64,000 bases of DNA, taken from assembly GCF_004322705.1 (NCBI RefSeq), contig NZ_SIZZ01000001.1, positions 1,860,001 to 1,924,000 on the forward strand, written 5' to 3'. Positions 36,701 through 44,689 of the stretch are shown piece after piece. The position numbers and the translations under genes were made by a program. Below the pieces are notes generated by a model. The model was not told the origin of the DNA. It saw only the letters and a list, made by a program, of their open reading frames with translations, and searched no databases. The stretch comes from Dyella terrae (GTDB taxonomy: Bacteria > Pseudomonadota > Gammaproteobacteria > Xanthomonadales > Rhodanobacteraceae). How positions within the stretch are numbered: position 1 is the stretch's first letter; every line of letters begins with the position of its first letter.

Positions 36701-36815
36701 TGCCCGGATTGTCGACGTAGGATTCCAGCGCCTCACGGGCGATGGACAGCGTCTCGTCAAGCTCAGGCTTGACCCACTGCAGGGTGGTGAAATCGATGTG
36801 GTCTTGAAGTCTCAT
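30762..36815 (-). CDS. chpA: ChpA, multi-domain Pil-Chp histidine kinase
   Basis: 2017-residue hybrid CheA kinase controlling type IV pili. Candidate HPt sites are His51 (LHQVQG, without the usual Lys), His730 (FHTLKG), His917 (VHTLHG, without Lys) and His1289 (LHTLKG). A long Glu/Asp/Ala-rich linker lies around 1050-1260. The CheA ATPase core (HMLRNAVAHGIE about 1590, VTDDGRGLD) is followed by a CheW-like domain (1760-1900) and a receiver with Asp1940 (LLDIEMPRMDG). P. aeruginosa ChpA is larger (2472 residues, more phosphotransfer domains). It would phosphorylate PilG and PilH. No pilK lies in the 100 bases between it and pilJ. Confidence 0.93.
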   Translation of the reverse strand: MRLQDHIDFTTLQWVKPELDETLSIAREALESYVDNPGNRDVMRSCADSLHQVQGTLRMVELYGAALVAEEMETLAISLLEDHVAQREEAYAAMMRGLMQLPDYLERLSSGHRDVPVVLLPLLNDLRASRGQQALHESALFSPNLEVTLPDEAPAAMNQEEAERAHGKVAELRLRFQQQLLAWFRGQQPQQQLAAMAQTLDAIAACCYSIPGRRLWWITAGVLEGLQQGALKSQASEVRQLIGKVDRSIRQLIENGENSMRGGDADELAKKLLYVVAESKQRTPRMEQLRRTYGLDALLPDASELEHARGSMSGHNRALLDSVAKALKEDLLRVKEALDLFLRQSDADPAQLNGQTEILERVGDTLGMLALGVPRRVVNEQRRVLEEIASRMRAPDEELLLDVAGALLYVEASLDDHIESLGADEEVNAEAPSSMLPRSEARHILATLMQEATANTGKVKEAIVAFVESGWRHEELTDVPALMDEVSGAMRMLSAPRPAELAEGIGRFVGNELLCDRRVPTSVQMDHLADALAALEYYLEAAREHRGGLEHILDVAEHSLSTLGYWPPPPVRTVLAAEEPAAPAAPIHPFSFANELADEPELSESVSLADGTDLGSLVIGSASTPMPAQQDIGGLRLADTEHFTPHAITAEGDDWVEIEEEITEEVPVAEGGQAVHGGFQLTADGIDDDIREIFLEEMQEEMENLRSAEDAWLAEPEVLGPLTSIRRSFHTLKGSGRLVGAQMLGEFSWKVENMLNRVLDQSIAPNENVQAVVHQAIAALPQLHASLKGEGNITAPLHAIMDAAERLSAGDPEATIAAQAPMTMQTVTRTVRRRVPRAHVAAESIPAASLAGIGSVDEAPTEPVENVIAAPVMPPVDPVLLEILRSEVAQYLQTIRHNINRTNDELRVDDGLLRAVHTLHGAIAMVDIPLLTQLLSPLESLLKRLRAAGQPLSAEGVNLLGQSADAVDFIMTQFDVAQPQLPDLDALIHRITELRDSQPEPQVAHVVFEPHADELAEMEAADEGALAAALDAAMPVDHDAVPFLEASDEAAKLDATREAAQKDQPVDDYTAELMAALGEFDATKADMSAATPADGIAASNEDDFAALFGDLMDEPEAVVESTDAPSTESPEWLADEATGEATSAEAPATTIDDASADDAIEEVDMVDVALNDEEDSHVEATGDTLAIADDAELDALTAPPVVETVEPAHEPEPVVEEAAAAPITVSAERIPVSDDADATWFNGEIDPDLLEIFVEEAREILDHSDSVLAQWRAEPTEPAHLAELQRDLHTLKGGARIAGMVPVGDLTHAIETMLEAPIGRDPARVGDVIGALEQGFDQLHQLVQRVSQGRGIAYPQAMIDHFVGMAGDGVAQHVPTPLAADQVLPELLPEEGQFDEFRSTQEQIRVRADLLDSLVNHAGEVAIYRSRLEQQVAGYRFNLVELDQTVQRLRSQLRMLEIETEAQIIARFQREHREAGMSVFDPLELDRYSQLQQYSRALAESVSDLVSIQSMLDELTRQAETLLIQQSRVSSELQEGLLRTRMLPFDTMVPNLRRTLRQAAQEQGKGAQLIVEGAHGEMDRNLLDRIKAPFEHMLRNAVAHGIEAPEDRVKSGKSSEGTVRIRVAREATEVVVRVTDDGRGLDREAVRNRGIERGLLRSDARPSDDQLLALITQPGFSTASSVTQLAGRGVGMDVVANEIKQLGGSLAVESQQGKGTTFVLRLPFTLAVTQAILVRIGEATFAIPMTSVQGVARISPSELAERLAEEEPSFPYGGEQYGIHDLSELLGIPSGHNTDEATLPLLLTRSGDLRAAIRIDAVIGSREIVVKSVGPQVSSVPGILGATIMGDGSVLIILDLAPLVRHGIVRRQERLAEGLSAVPAVVVEEVRGRPVVMVVDDSITMRKVTGRVLERHEYDVATAKDGMDALEKLHERVPDLMLLDIEMPRMDGFELATAMKADPRLRDVPIIMITSRTGDKHRQRAFDIGVDRYLGKPYQEAELLAQISEVLEQRAMESTHG

Positions 36816-36915
36816 GCGCCCCTCTCAGCGGCCACGCAACAAAGCGTTACGCAACCGACGAGGTTGCCCCCCTGTCCTCGGGCGTGTTCGCGAACGTTCA
36901 CGCCCATGCCCTGAT

Positions 36916-38946
36916 TCAGCCCGGCAGCTTAAAGTGAGCCACCGAACGCCGCAGATCGCTGGCCAGCTGCGCCAGGTAACCGATCGAGTCGGCCGTCTGG
37001 CTCGCGCCTTGCGAAGTCTGCGAGGTAATTTCCTGGATCGCGTTCATCGACTGCGAAATGTCCGTTGCCGCCACCGACTGCTGACGTGCAGCGGTCGAGA
37101 TGTTTTGAATCAGCGCGGACAAGTCATGCGACACGCGCTCGATGTCTCCCAGTGCGCTACCGGCGTCTTCCGCCTTGCGTGCACCGGCCACCACTTCCGC
37201 GGTGGTCTGTTCCATCGAGTTCACCGCTTCGTTGGTATCGGACTGAATCGCCTGCACCAGCGTTTCGATTCGCTTGGTCGCGCTCGCCGAGCGTTCGGCG
37301 AGTCGCTGCACTTCGTCCGCCACGACCGCGAAACCGCGACCGGCTTCGCCCGCCGACGCGGCCTGGATGGCGGCGTTCAAGGCGAGGATGTTGGTCTGCT
37401 CGGCAATGTCGTTAATCAGTTCCACGATCGAGCCAATTTCCTGCGAGGACTCACCCAGGCGCTTGATTCGCTTGGAGGTCTCCTGGATCTGGTCGCGAAT
37501 CGAGTCCATGCCCGAGATCGTTTCACGCACCACTTCGGCACCACGCGAGGCGATTTTCACCGAGCGCTCGGCCACGTCGGCCGACTCGGCGGAGTCCTTG
37601 GACACGTTATCCATGGAGCTGGCGATCTGGTTGATCGCGGTGGTCGCCGTGCTGATGCGCTGCGCCTGGCTCTGCGCCGCGTCGGCGAGGTGGCGGGCGG
37701 TGGTCTGCGTTTCCTGGGCCGACGACGACACCTGCTCGGAGGTCTCGTTAATCGTGGTCACCAGGGTGCGCAATTCGTCGATGGCGTAGTTCACCGAGTC
37801 GGCGATGGCGCCGGTGATGTCTTCGGTCACCGTGGTCTTTACGGTCAGGTCACCTTCGGCGAGCGAACCCATTTCGTCCAGCAGGCGCATGATGGCCTCC
37901 TGGTTACGCGTGTTCAGTTCGGCCGATTCCTGGAAGCGCTTGCGCTGGTCGCGCACGAGGGTGAACACCAGCACCAGGGCGAAGCCCACCGCGCCCAGCG
38001 CACCGATCACGCCCCACCACACGTTCGGGAACAGGCGGCGCATTGGCAGCTTGGCGATCTGGTCGGCCAGCTCGTTGGCGCGCAGCAGCACGTTCTGCGA
38101 ATCCAGCGAAGCCTGGTTGCCTGCGCGCTTCACTTCGGACAGGTTGCCGGCGGCGCCGATCAGCTTGCTGACCGGTTCCTGCAGGCCGTCCCACTGCGTC
38201 TGCATGTCCGTAAGGATCTTGCGGGCGTTCGAGTCATTCATCGAGCGGACGCCGACGTCGGCGTTGCCCTCGAGCAAACCCTTGAGCACCGAGCCGTACA
38301 GCTGGCCGTCGCGCGACAGGCCGTCGGCGGCGGGCTGGGAGGCGTCGCCACCCTGCAGCACTTCCTGCACTCGGCGGATCATACGGTCAGCCAGGAGCAT
38401 CTGACGGGCCGAGGTGTACGTCTGCTCCGCGCTACCGCCGCGCTGCTGCAGGATGTTCACCACCTGCTCCATGCTGGAGTTCAGCACGGGCAGTTCGCGC
38501 GACAGGGTGCCGGCGCGCTGGGCCGAATCGAGCACCAGGGCCTTGTTGGACAGGATCTTGCCGATGTCGGCGTCGAGCTGCTTCCAGGCGTTGCTCAGTG
38601 CGTTCACCGCACGACCGGCCGGGGTGGAACTGGCGTCACCGTACGCCTGCATGCCGCTCTTCGTGTCGCCCTTGTTCAGGCGCTGAACGGCCGAGTCGAT
38701 GGCGTTGCGGGTGGTTTCCAGTTCCTTGAACGAGTCGACGTTACCGTCGGACGCTTCCAGCGCATATTTCGCCGTCTGCTGCGAAAGCACCTGGATTTGT
38801 GTCGTCAAGGCAATGGCCTGGCGGTCCTCGGAGTTCTTCGAGTTGAGCATGAAGAAGTCCAGCGCCGCGAAGCCGATCGCAATAACCAGCAAGACGATGA
38901 GGCTGGTATAGCCCCGTTCCTTGCCGACGCCCCCTGTAGTGCTCAT
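36916..38946 (-). CDS. pilJ: PilJ, methyl-accepting chemoreceptor of the Pil-Chp system
   Basis: 676-residue chemoreceptor. TM1 is about residues 13-33 and TM2 about 303-325, with a helical periplasmic domain in between, then a HAMP region and a signalling domain with hairpin tip motif [28 protein letters not shown] (split here: [18 protein letters not shown], then [17 protein letters not shown]). PilJ reports pilin interaction or surface contact to ChpA through PilI. It follows pilI and precedes chpA. The methyltransferase PilK usually next to it is absent. Confidence 0.94.
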   Translation of the reverse strand: MSTTGGVGKERGYTSLIVLLVIAIGFAALDFFMLNSKNSEDRQAIALTTQIQVLSQQTAKYALEASDGNVDSFKELETTRNAIDSAVQRLNKGDTKSGMQAYGDASSTPAGRAVNALSNAWKQLDADIGKILSNKALVLDSAQRAGTLSRELPVLNSSMEQVVNILQQRGGSAEQTYTSARQMLLADRMIRRVQEVLQGGDASQPAADGLSRDGQLYGSVLKGLLEGNADVGVRSMNDSNARKILTDMQTQWDGLQEPVSKLIGAAGNLSEVKRAGNQASLDSQNVLLRANELADQIAKLPMRRLFPNVWWGVIGALGAVGFALVLVFTLVRDQRKRFQESAELNTRNQEAIMRLLDEMGSLAEGDLTVKTTVTEDITGAIADSVNYAIDELRTLVTTINETSEQVSSSAQETQTTARHLADAAQSQAQRISTATTAINQIASSMDNVSKDSAESADVAERSVKIASRGAEVVRETISGMDSIRDQIQETSKRIKRLGESSQEIGSIVELINDIAEQTNILALNAAIQAASAGEAGRGFAVVADEVQRLAERSASATKRIETLVQAIQSDTNEAVNSMEQTTAEVVAGARKAEDAGSALGDIERVSHDLSALIQNISTAARQQSVAATDISQSMNAIQEITSQTSQGASQTADSIGYLAQLASDLRRSVAHFKLPG

Positions 38947-39063
38947 GTTCGTTTCCTCACCCGTCTACACCACGCCGGGGTTGCCGGCGCTGGCTGGGAC
39001 TACTTTGCCCCTGTTTCCGGCCGCTTCCGGCACCGGTCCTACAAACTTGTGTTGCGTATTACG

Positions 39064-39603
39064 TCAGGCCGCCGCTTGCCGGAAGTCCGGTGCGCGCACC
39101 AGACGATTCATGCTGAACACTGCCAGGCGCGGCTCGCCGACGCGATCGTCGACGAAACGGCTCAGGCGTGGATCGTCCTCAGCCTCGGCACCGACGCGCT
39201 GTTGCGCGTCCACCGTGCGCTGGCCGAACACTTCGTCCACCAACAAAGCCACGCTGCCATTGCCCTGTCGCACCATCAGCAAACGCGCACGCTCCGAATG
39301 CAGCGTACGTTCGCCGAACAGGAAGCGGCCCAGGTCGATCACCGGCACCAGGTTACCGCGGACGTTCGCCACGCCCAGCAGCCAGGCCTGCGTGCCCGGC
39401 ACGGGCGTCAGGGTCGGCACGGCGAGCAGTTCGCTGATCTCGTCGATGCCGCTGACGAACAGGCGCGAACCCACGCGGTAACCGATGCCTCGCCAGAGGC
39501 CGGGGGCTTCGAGCTTTTCGGGTGTGTCGGAGGCGTGCGCCAGGGACAGGCGCTCATAGCGGGCTAGGATTTCAAACGGGCTGAGCGTCTGCACCTGGCT
39601 CAT
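39064..39603 (-). CDS. pilI: PilI, CheW-like coupling protein
   Basis: 179-residue CheW-domain protein (GIGYRVGSRLFVSGIDEISELL, WLLGVANVRGNLVPVIDLGRFLFG), linking PilJ to ChpA. The ATG at 39603 lies five bases after a GAGG; a second ATG directly upstream (39606) would add one Met. The pilH stop ends 8 bases before it. Gene order pilG-pilH-pilI-pilJ is the standard one. Confidence 0.93.
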   Translation of the reverse strand: MSQVQTLSPFEILARYERLSLAHASDTPEKLEAPGLWRGIGYRVGSRLFVSGIDEISELLAVPTLTPVPGTQAWLLGVANVRGNLVPVIDLGRFLFGERTLHSERARLLMVRQGNGSVALLVDEVFGQRTVDAQQRVGAEAEDDPRLSRFVDDRVGEPRLAVFSMNRLVRAPDFRQAAA

Positions 39604-39610
39604 CATGGCC

Positions 39611-39982
39611 TCAGGCTGCGCTGGGCAGGAGATCGTTGATGCAGGCCAGCAGCTCCTTTTCATTCACCGGTTTGGTGATGAAGGCGCGGGCACCCTGACG
39701 CAAACCCCAGACACGGTCGGTCTCCATGGATTTGGTCGTGATCATCACGATCGGCACGTTGGACGTGACCGGATCGCGGGTAAGCGTACGCGTGGCCTGG
39801 AAGCCGTTCATGCCGGGCATGATGACGTCCATGATGACCAGATCGGGCAGTTCCGAGCGCACGCGCTCGATGCCTTCCTCGGCGTTGCCGACGCTGTCGA
39901 CCTTGTAACCGGCTTTCTCGAGCAGCGTGGTGAACACGCGCACGTCCGTCGGCGAGTCGTCGATGATGAGAATATTGGCCAC
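39611..39982 (-). CDS. pilH: PilH, single-domain response regulator
   Basis: 123-residue CheY-like receiver. Acidic pair at 8-9 (IIDDSPTD), phospho-Asp in LVIMDVIMPGMNG, Lys in FITKPVNEKE. In Pil-Chp systems PilH acts as phosphate sink or as the retraction-side regulator, opposing PilG. It lies 31 bases from the pilG stop and 8 bases from pilI. Confidence 0.93.
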   Translation of the reverse strand: MANILIIDDSPTDVRVFTTLLEKAGYKVDSVGNAEEGIERVRSELPDLVIMDVIMPGMNGFQATRTLTRDPVTSNVPIVMITTKSMETDRVWGLRQGARAFITKPVNEKELLACINDLLPSAA

Positions 39983-40013
39983 AGGTCCCCCTCAGACCCT
40001 GTAGTCGCCGGCT

Positions 40014-40415
40014 TTATACCGCGCTGACATGTCGATGAATGGCACCAAGCAGCTCGTCTCGGGTGAACGGCTTGGTCAGATACTGTTCGGCGCCCACGAT
40101 GCGTCCCCGGGCCTTGTCGAACAGGCCATCCTTGGAGCTCAGCATGATGACGGGGGTGCCCCGGAATTGTGGATTGTTCTTGATGAGCGCGCAGGTTTGG
40201 TAACCGTCGAGGCGCGGCATCATGATGTCCACGAAGATGATGGCGGGCTTCTGGTCGGAGATCTTGGCCAGCGCCTCGAATCCGTCGACGGCAGTCAGCA
40301 CGTCGCAACCTTCCTTTTTAAGCAAGGTTTCCGCCGTCCGGCGGATGGTTTTCGAGTCGTCGATAACCATGACCTTCAGACCGGCCAGGCCGTTTCCACT
40401 TATGTTCAAGTTCAC
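40014..40415 (-). CDS. pilG: PilG, single-domain response regulator
   Basis: 133-residue CheY-like regulator, nearly identical in its core to P. aeruginosa PilG (GLKVMVIDDSKTIRRTAETL, LLKKEGCDV, IIFVDIMMPRLDGYQTCALIKNN, FDKARGRIVGAEQYLTKPF). It promotes pilus extension and surface sensing through cAMP in Pseudomonas. I choose a GTG start at 40415, preceded by the purine-rich AGGGGGG, because homologues start near here; an ATG at 40454 would add 13 residues. First gene of the pil-chp operon; 330 bases separate it from divergent gshB. Confidence 0.92.
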   Translation of the reverse strand: MNLNISGNGLAGLKVMVIDDSKTIRRTAETLLKKEGCDVLTAVDGFEALAKISDQKPAIIFVDIMMPRLDGYQTCALIKNNPQFRGTPVIMLSSKDGLFDKARGRIVGAEQYLTKPFTRDELLGAIHRHVSAV

Positions 40416-40745
40416 ACACCCCCCTGCGACCCGCCCCAGGCTCAGGTAAGACACAAAGCCGGCAACTTGGAATCGCCTGCTCCATGTGGTCGTTAAGAAT
40501 CCTGCAAAAAAATCCCGCCCTGAACGCCTGCTCGTCGGCAGACGCTTGTCCGATGCTGTTTACCGCCTGCCTGTCTTGGCGTCAAGACAAAAGTCTTTAG
40601 CCAGCGTCTTACGTCACCTAATTGATGCTTCGCCGGAACTTTTCGCCTTGCCGCGCGGCAAGCCCGTCGGCGAACATCGCGTACCCGCCCTGCCGGCAGC
40701 CCCAACCGGGCAAGTCTGCAGGGTCCCCACTACCGGAGAATGACG
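40416..40745. other. Divergent promoter region between pilG and gshB
   Basis: 330 non-coding bases separate the two starts, the second-longest gap in the cluster. It holds an inverted repeat TGTCTTG-GCGT-CAAGACA (40572-40589) followed by AAAAGTCTTTA, a candidate operator or attenuator hairpin, and should carry the divergent promoters of the pil-chp and gshB-tonB operons. No gene or RNA is recognised. Confidence 0.5.
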
Positions 40746-41723
40746 ATGGCCCTCTCGGTCGCGGTGCTGATGGACCCCATCAGCGCCATCAAGATCGCCA
40801 AGGACAGCACCTTTGCCATGCTGCTGGAAGCCCAGCGGCGCGGCCACGGGCTTTTCTACATGGAGCAAGGCGACCTGGCCATCCGTGACGGCGTGCCTTA
40901 CGCCAGGCTGGCGCCACTTTCCGTGAAGGAAGACCCCTCGGGCTGGTTCACCCTGGGCGACGCCCAGTGGCGCGACCTGCGTGAGATGGATGTGGTGCTG
41001 ATGCGCAAGGACCCGCCGGTCGACGCCCAGTTCATCTACGACACGATGGTGGTCGAGCTCGCCCAGCGGGCCGGCACCACGGTGGTCAACGACCCCCAGG
41101 CGCTGCGAGATTGCAACGAGAAGCTTTACGCCGCCAGCTTCCCCCAGTGCATGGCCCCGACCCTGGTCAGCCGCGATGCCGCTGACCTGCGCCGATTTGT
41201 GGCCGAGCACGGCGAGGCGGTGCTCAAGCCCCTCGACGGCATGGGCGGCCGGGGCATCTTCCGGGTGAAGGCCGGCGACACCAATCTCAATTCCATGCTG
41301 GAAACCCTGCTCGCGGCCGGCCCGCATGGGGAGCACAAGCAGTTCGTGATGGCGCAGAAGTTCATCCCGCAGATCAGCGCGGGCGACAAGCGCATCCTGG
41401 TGGTCGATGGCGAACCGGTGCCGTATGCACTGGCGCGCATCCCGCAAGGATCGGACTTCCGCGGCAACCTCGCCGCTGGTGGCCGGGGCGAAGGCGTGCC
41501 GCTTAGCGAGCGCGACTACTGGATCGTGTCGCAGATCGCCCCGGAACTGCGTCGTCGAGGACTGATCTTCGTCGGCCTGGACGTGATCGGCGACTACCTC
41601 ACCGAGATCAACGTCACATCCCCGACCTGCGTGCGCGAACTGGACAAACAGTTCGGGCTTAATATTGCCGGACAGCTGTTCGACGTCATCGAGCGCATTA
41701 CCCCCGGAAACCGCCACGCGTGA
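40746..41723 (+). CDS. gshB: Glutathione synthetase GshB
   Basis: 325-residue ATP-grasp enzyme joining gamma-glutamylcysteine and glycine. VAVLMDPISAIKIAKDSTFAML, RKDPPVDAQFIYDT, VVNDPQALRDCNEKLY, LKPLDGMGGRGIFR, RPDD-like GEPVPYALARIPQ and the closing EINVTSPTCVRELD are all present. Two ATG codons are near (40740 and 40746); the second has a GGAG 7 bases before it and gives the usual start. The tonB-like gene overlaps its stop (GTGA). Confidence 0.95.
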   Translation: MALSVAVLMDPISAIKIAKDSTFAMLLEAQRRGHGLFYMEQGDLAIRDGVPYARLAPLSVKEDPSGWFTLGDAQWRDLREMDVVLMRKDPPVDAQFIYDTMVVELAQRAGTTVVNDPQALRDCNEKLYAASFPQCMAPTLVSRDAADLRRFVAEHGEAVLKPLDGMGGRGIFRVKAGDTNLNSMLETLLAAGPHGEHKQFVMAQKFIPQISAGDKRILVVDGEPVPYALARIPQGSDFRGNLAAGGRGEGVPLSERDYWIVSQIAPELRRRGLIFVGLDVIGDYLTEINVTSPTCVRELDKQFGLNIAGQLFDVIERITPGNRHA

Positions 41724-42589
41724 GCACCGCCGCACCTCGCACCACCAGCACCGACCTGATCGGCGCCACTTTGCTGTTCTCGCTGCTGTTGCACGGGGTG
41801 CTCATTCTGGGCATCACTTTCGGCTACATCCCCAGCAAGCCCAGCCTGCCCACGCTCGACGTGACGCTGGTGGACGTGGCCAATCGCGAGGCGCCGGACA
41901 AGGCGGACTTCCTGGCCCAGGCAAACAACAAGGGTGGCGGCGAAAGCGACAAGGTGGCGCGTCCGTCGCAGCCGGTGTCGGGCCCCATGCCCAAGCCATT
42001 GCCGGGCACTGCGCAGCAGGAACAGCAGGCCACCGTCGCCTCCCCCCAGGAGGCGACGCCGGACAAGCTGCTGGTTACCAGCGGCAAGAGCCGCTTCACG
42101 GTGTCGTCGGATGAGGCCAAGACCGCGCGCAATCCCAGCGACCTTCCCGCCTCCGACGAAGACCGCCTCAAGCAGGAAGCAGCACAGCTGGCCGCCGAGC
42201 GTCGCTCGCTGCAGGAAGCCTATGCCAAGCGTCCTCGCAAGAAGTTCATCTCGTCCTCGACGCGCGAATACGCTTACGCCGCCTACATGCGCGGCTGGGT
42301 CGACCGCATCGAGCGCATCGGCAATCTGAACTACCCCGACGCGGCACGACGCCAGCAATTGCACGGCGACGTCCTGCTGACCGTCACCATCGATCGCACC
42401 GGCAAGGTGATGGGCATCGAAGTCATCAACAGCTCGGGCCACGAGCTGCTAGACAAGGCGGCACAGCGCATCGTGCGACTGTCAGCGCCGTTCCCGCCCT
42501 TGCCGGCGGACGGCAATGAGCGCGTGGACGAGTTGCACATCACCCGCACATGGCAGTTCCAGGCCGGCGACGTGTTGCATACGCGATAA
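41720..42589 (+). CDS. TonB-family protein, TonB3-like
   Basis: 289-residue TonB-type energy transducer. One N-terminal membrane anchor (about 14-35) is followed by a Pro/Gln/Ser-rich periplasmic linker (80-190) and a TonB C-terminal domain (YMRGWVDRIERIGNLNYPDAARRQQLHGDVLLTVTID). It uses a GTG start overlapping the gshB stop. Its place after gshB and before yqgE matches P. aeruginosa tonB3, needed for twitching motility, rather than the siderophore tonB1. That position is my basis for the comparison; function here could still include energising the two receptors in this window. Confidence 0.85.
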   Translation: MSTAAPRTTSTDLIGATLLFSLLLHGVLILGITFGYIPSKPSLPTLDVTLVDVANREAPDKADFLAQANNKGGGESDKVARPSQPVSGPMPKPLPGTAQQEQQATVASPQEATPDKLLVTSGKSRFTVSSDEAKTARNPSDLPASDEDRLKQEAAQLAAERRSLQEAYAKRPRKKFISSSTREYAYAAYMRGWVDRIERIGNLNYPDAARRQQLHGDVLLTVTIDRTGKVMGIEVINSSGHELLDKAAQRIVRLSAPFPPLPADGNERVDELHITRTWQFQAGDVLHTR

Positions 42590-42607
42590 GGCGTTCGAAG
42601 CACGGCC

Positions 42608-44431
42608 TCACGCCCGGCTGAAACCATCCTCGCTCCAGCCTTCGCTGCCGACGCCGTGCCTCACGAAAAACAGGCCATCCGGGTCGTAGCGCTTCTTCAC
42701 CGCCAGCAGCCGCGGATAGTTGCTGCCCCAGAACGAACGCTGCCAGTCCGGTTCGAAATAGTTGCTTTCCGAAACATAGGACCCGGCACCCGGCGCAACC
42801 TTGAGCAGCGTGTCCATGCAGGCATCGATGCGCCTGGCGCGATCGCGCGCCTGCGCAACGTCCGGGCCCGGGCCCGGCATCCCCGGGAAATAAGGGTCGG
42901 TTTCACTGCCCGTGATCGCCAGCGCGAAGGCATCGAGCATGGAGGGGTGCGTGGCCGTGTCGCGCGCGGCAGCGACTTCAGCAGCGGGCGCACCGGCGAG
43001 TCCCTTGTTGAAATGCAGGCCCACGCCGAAGTGGCGCGTGCATGCGAACAACGCGTCGACAAGGCGGGATTGCTCGCCCTGGCGCAGCAACGACGACGGT
43101 AACCATCCCGAACGATAGCCCTGAAGCACCTGGCCGACCTGGCCCTCGTCCCCGGACCAGATCACGTGATTGCGTGGCGCGCCATCGCGCGCGTCGGGAA
43201 CGATGACATCGGGCGCGTGCTTGCGCAGGAACTCCGCGTCCCAGAAATGTCGTGCCGGCAGCGCCAGCACTTGCGGACGTTCGGCGTAGGAGTAATCCCT
43301 GTTTGACGCCACCCAGTCGAGAAACGGTTTCCACACCGCTTCGGCATCGGCTTTGGACAATCCCTGGAACACCATCGCGATGCGCAAGACGTTATCGCCG
43401 CGGAAAACCATCTGCTCGCCCCAGTGCGGATTGCACAAGGCCTCCGCGTAGAACGACACCGCGCGTGAGATCAAGGCGCGATAAGCCTCGGCACTGGCCG
43501 CGCGAATGGCGCCGAATACGGCACCAAACGTGTCGGGCAGCGCGCGCGTGCGCAGGGTCAGGCGCGTCACCACGCCGAGGCTTCCGCCGCCCCCGCCCTT
43601 GATGCCCCAGAAGAGGTCGGGATTCGTGCAGGCGTTGGCGATCAGTACCTTGCCGTCGGCCGTGACCATCTCCGCTTCGATCAGGCCCGCGCTTGCCGTG
43701 CCGTACTGCTTGGAGAAGCTGCCGAAACCGCCGCTCTGAACCAGCCCCGCCACGCCCACCGTCATGCAGCCGCCACCCTGCACGTATCGTCCTGCCTGCG
43801 TCGTCACGGCATCGTAGGCATCGACCCACATAGCTCCCGCCCCGATCGACACGGCGGGCTGAGGCTCCTGGCGCCCGCCACAGCCCTGACCGACGAAGGC
43901 ATCGTGCAGCTCAATCCGGTTCATGCGGCGTGTCCAGATCAGCAAGGAATCCGGGGCCGCCGACGTGCCCTGGTAGCTGTGGCCGCCACCTTTCACCACC
44001 AGCCGCAGACGGTGTGCGCGTGCGAAATTCACCGCCGCCACCACATCCGACGTCGATTCGGCGGCCACGGCCCAGGCGCTCGGCTGGGAGGTCCAGGCAT
44101 CCACCCAGCCGCTGGTTTGCGTCAGCGCCGGGTGATCGCCGATGTAATAGGGGTTCTTGATCTGCCTGAGGGCTTCCGTGCATTCCGCCGACGGCGATCC
44201 ACCGCACTTCGTGAAGGGCGATACGGGCTGAAGCAGGCGTCCACCCAGGCGCTCCCCGAGCTCGGCCCACTGCGCCGCGGAAGGCCAGCCCGCCTGGCCG
44301 GGACGCACGCGTGACCAGGCTGTCACTTTGCCCACCGCGGTGCGAGATGACAGGCCCCACGCATTCGCGGACACAGCCATGGGCAAAAGTGGAAGCGCCA
44401 GCGCGGCCTTCAATAGTTCTCGGCGTTTCAT
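42608..44431 (-). CDS. Tat-exported FAD-linked oxidase (berberine-bridge type)
   Basis: 607-residue FAD-dependent oxidoreductase. The N-terminus has a twin-Arg signal (KRRELLKAA), so it is probably exported folded through Tat. In the PCMH-type FAD domain His151 (KGGGHSYQG) and Cys222 (GGGCMTVG) match the pair that attach FAD covalently at two points in berberine-bridge oxidases. GGFGS and WGIKGGGGGSLG complete the FAD site, and the C-terminal BBE domain is NYFEPDWQRSFWGSNYPRLLA. Substrates of such enzymes include oligosaccharides and alkaloids. It lies opposite in direction between tonB and yqgE, genes that are normally neighbours. Confidence 0.88.
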   Translation of the reverse strand: MKRRELLKAALALPLLPMAVSANAWGLSSRTAVGKVTAWSRVRPGQAGWPSAAQWAELGERLGGRLLQPVSPFTKCGGSPSAECTEALRQIKNPYYIGDHPALTQTSGWVDAWTSQPSAWAVAAESTSDVVAAVNFARAHRLRLVVKGGGHSYQGTSAAPDSLLIWTRRMNRIELHDAFVGQGCGGRQEPQPAVSIGAGAMWVDAYDAVTTQAGRYVQGGGCMTVGVAGLVQSGGFGSFSKQYGTASAGLIEAEMVTADGKVLIANACTNPDLFWGIKGGGGGSLGVVTRLTLRTRALPDTFGAVFGAIRAASAEAYRALISRAVSFYAEALCNPHWGEQMVFRGDNVLRIAMVFQGLSKADAEAVWKPFLDWVASNRDYSYAERPQVLALPARHFWDAEFLRKHAPDVIVPDARDGAPRNHVIWSGDEGQVGQVLQGYRSGWLPSSLLRQGEQSRLVDALFACTRHFGVGLHFNKGLAGAPAAEVAAARDTATHPSMLDAFALAITGSETDPYFPGMPGPGPDVAQARDRARRIDACMDTLLKVAPGAGSYVSESNYFEPDWQRSFWGSNYPRLLAVKKRYDPDGLFFVRHGVGSEGWSEDGFSRA

Positions 44432-44677
44432 GACAGCGTCCTCGATGCGGGAATCCTCGGCAAAGCGTGAACCGCATGCCCCCGGATCAAAAGCCGCTTG
44501 TGATGGATCGCGGGCCTTCCGGGATGAAAAGGGGGGCGGCAGGGACGAGGCGGGCCGGTAGCCGGCGTCGTGTCGGCTTTCGCTCACGCCGTCCTGCCAA
44601 CGCCGACAGGCTTTCATCTCACAACAGAGGCTCTGGCGATCAGATGCCTGGCTATGGAGAGATCGGATGCAGGCTCC

Positions 44678-44683
44678 TACAAT
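44678..44683 (+). promoter_or_regulatory. Putative -10 box (TACAAT) for yqgE, near-leaderless
   Basis: TACAAT ends seven bases before the yqgE ATG, with a partial -35 match (TGGAGA at 44655, 17-base spacer). No ribosome binding site fits between, so a transcript would start at about the ATG. This supplies a promoter of its own to yqgE after the antisense oxidase gene. Confidence 0.4.
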
Positions 44684-44689
44684 GACACC

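Noticed and set aside
31440-36914. Open frame of 1824 codons on the plus strand opposite chpA
   Set aside because: High-GC antisense shadow: rich in Arg, His, Gln and Ala, no domain, fully inside chpA whose domains are clear.
36814-39567. Open frame of 917 codons opposite pilJ
   Set aside because: Antisense shadow of pilJ and pilI.
40416-40454. Longer pilG reading frame starting with ATG at 40454
   Set aside because: PilG homologues start near the GTG at 40415, which has AGGGGGG before it; the extra 13 residues have no counterpart.
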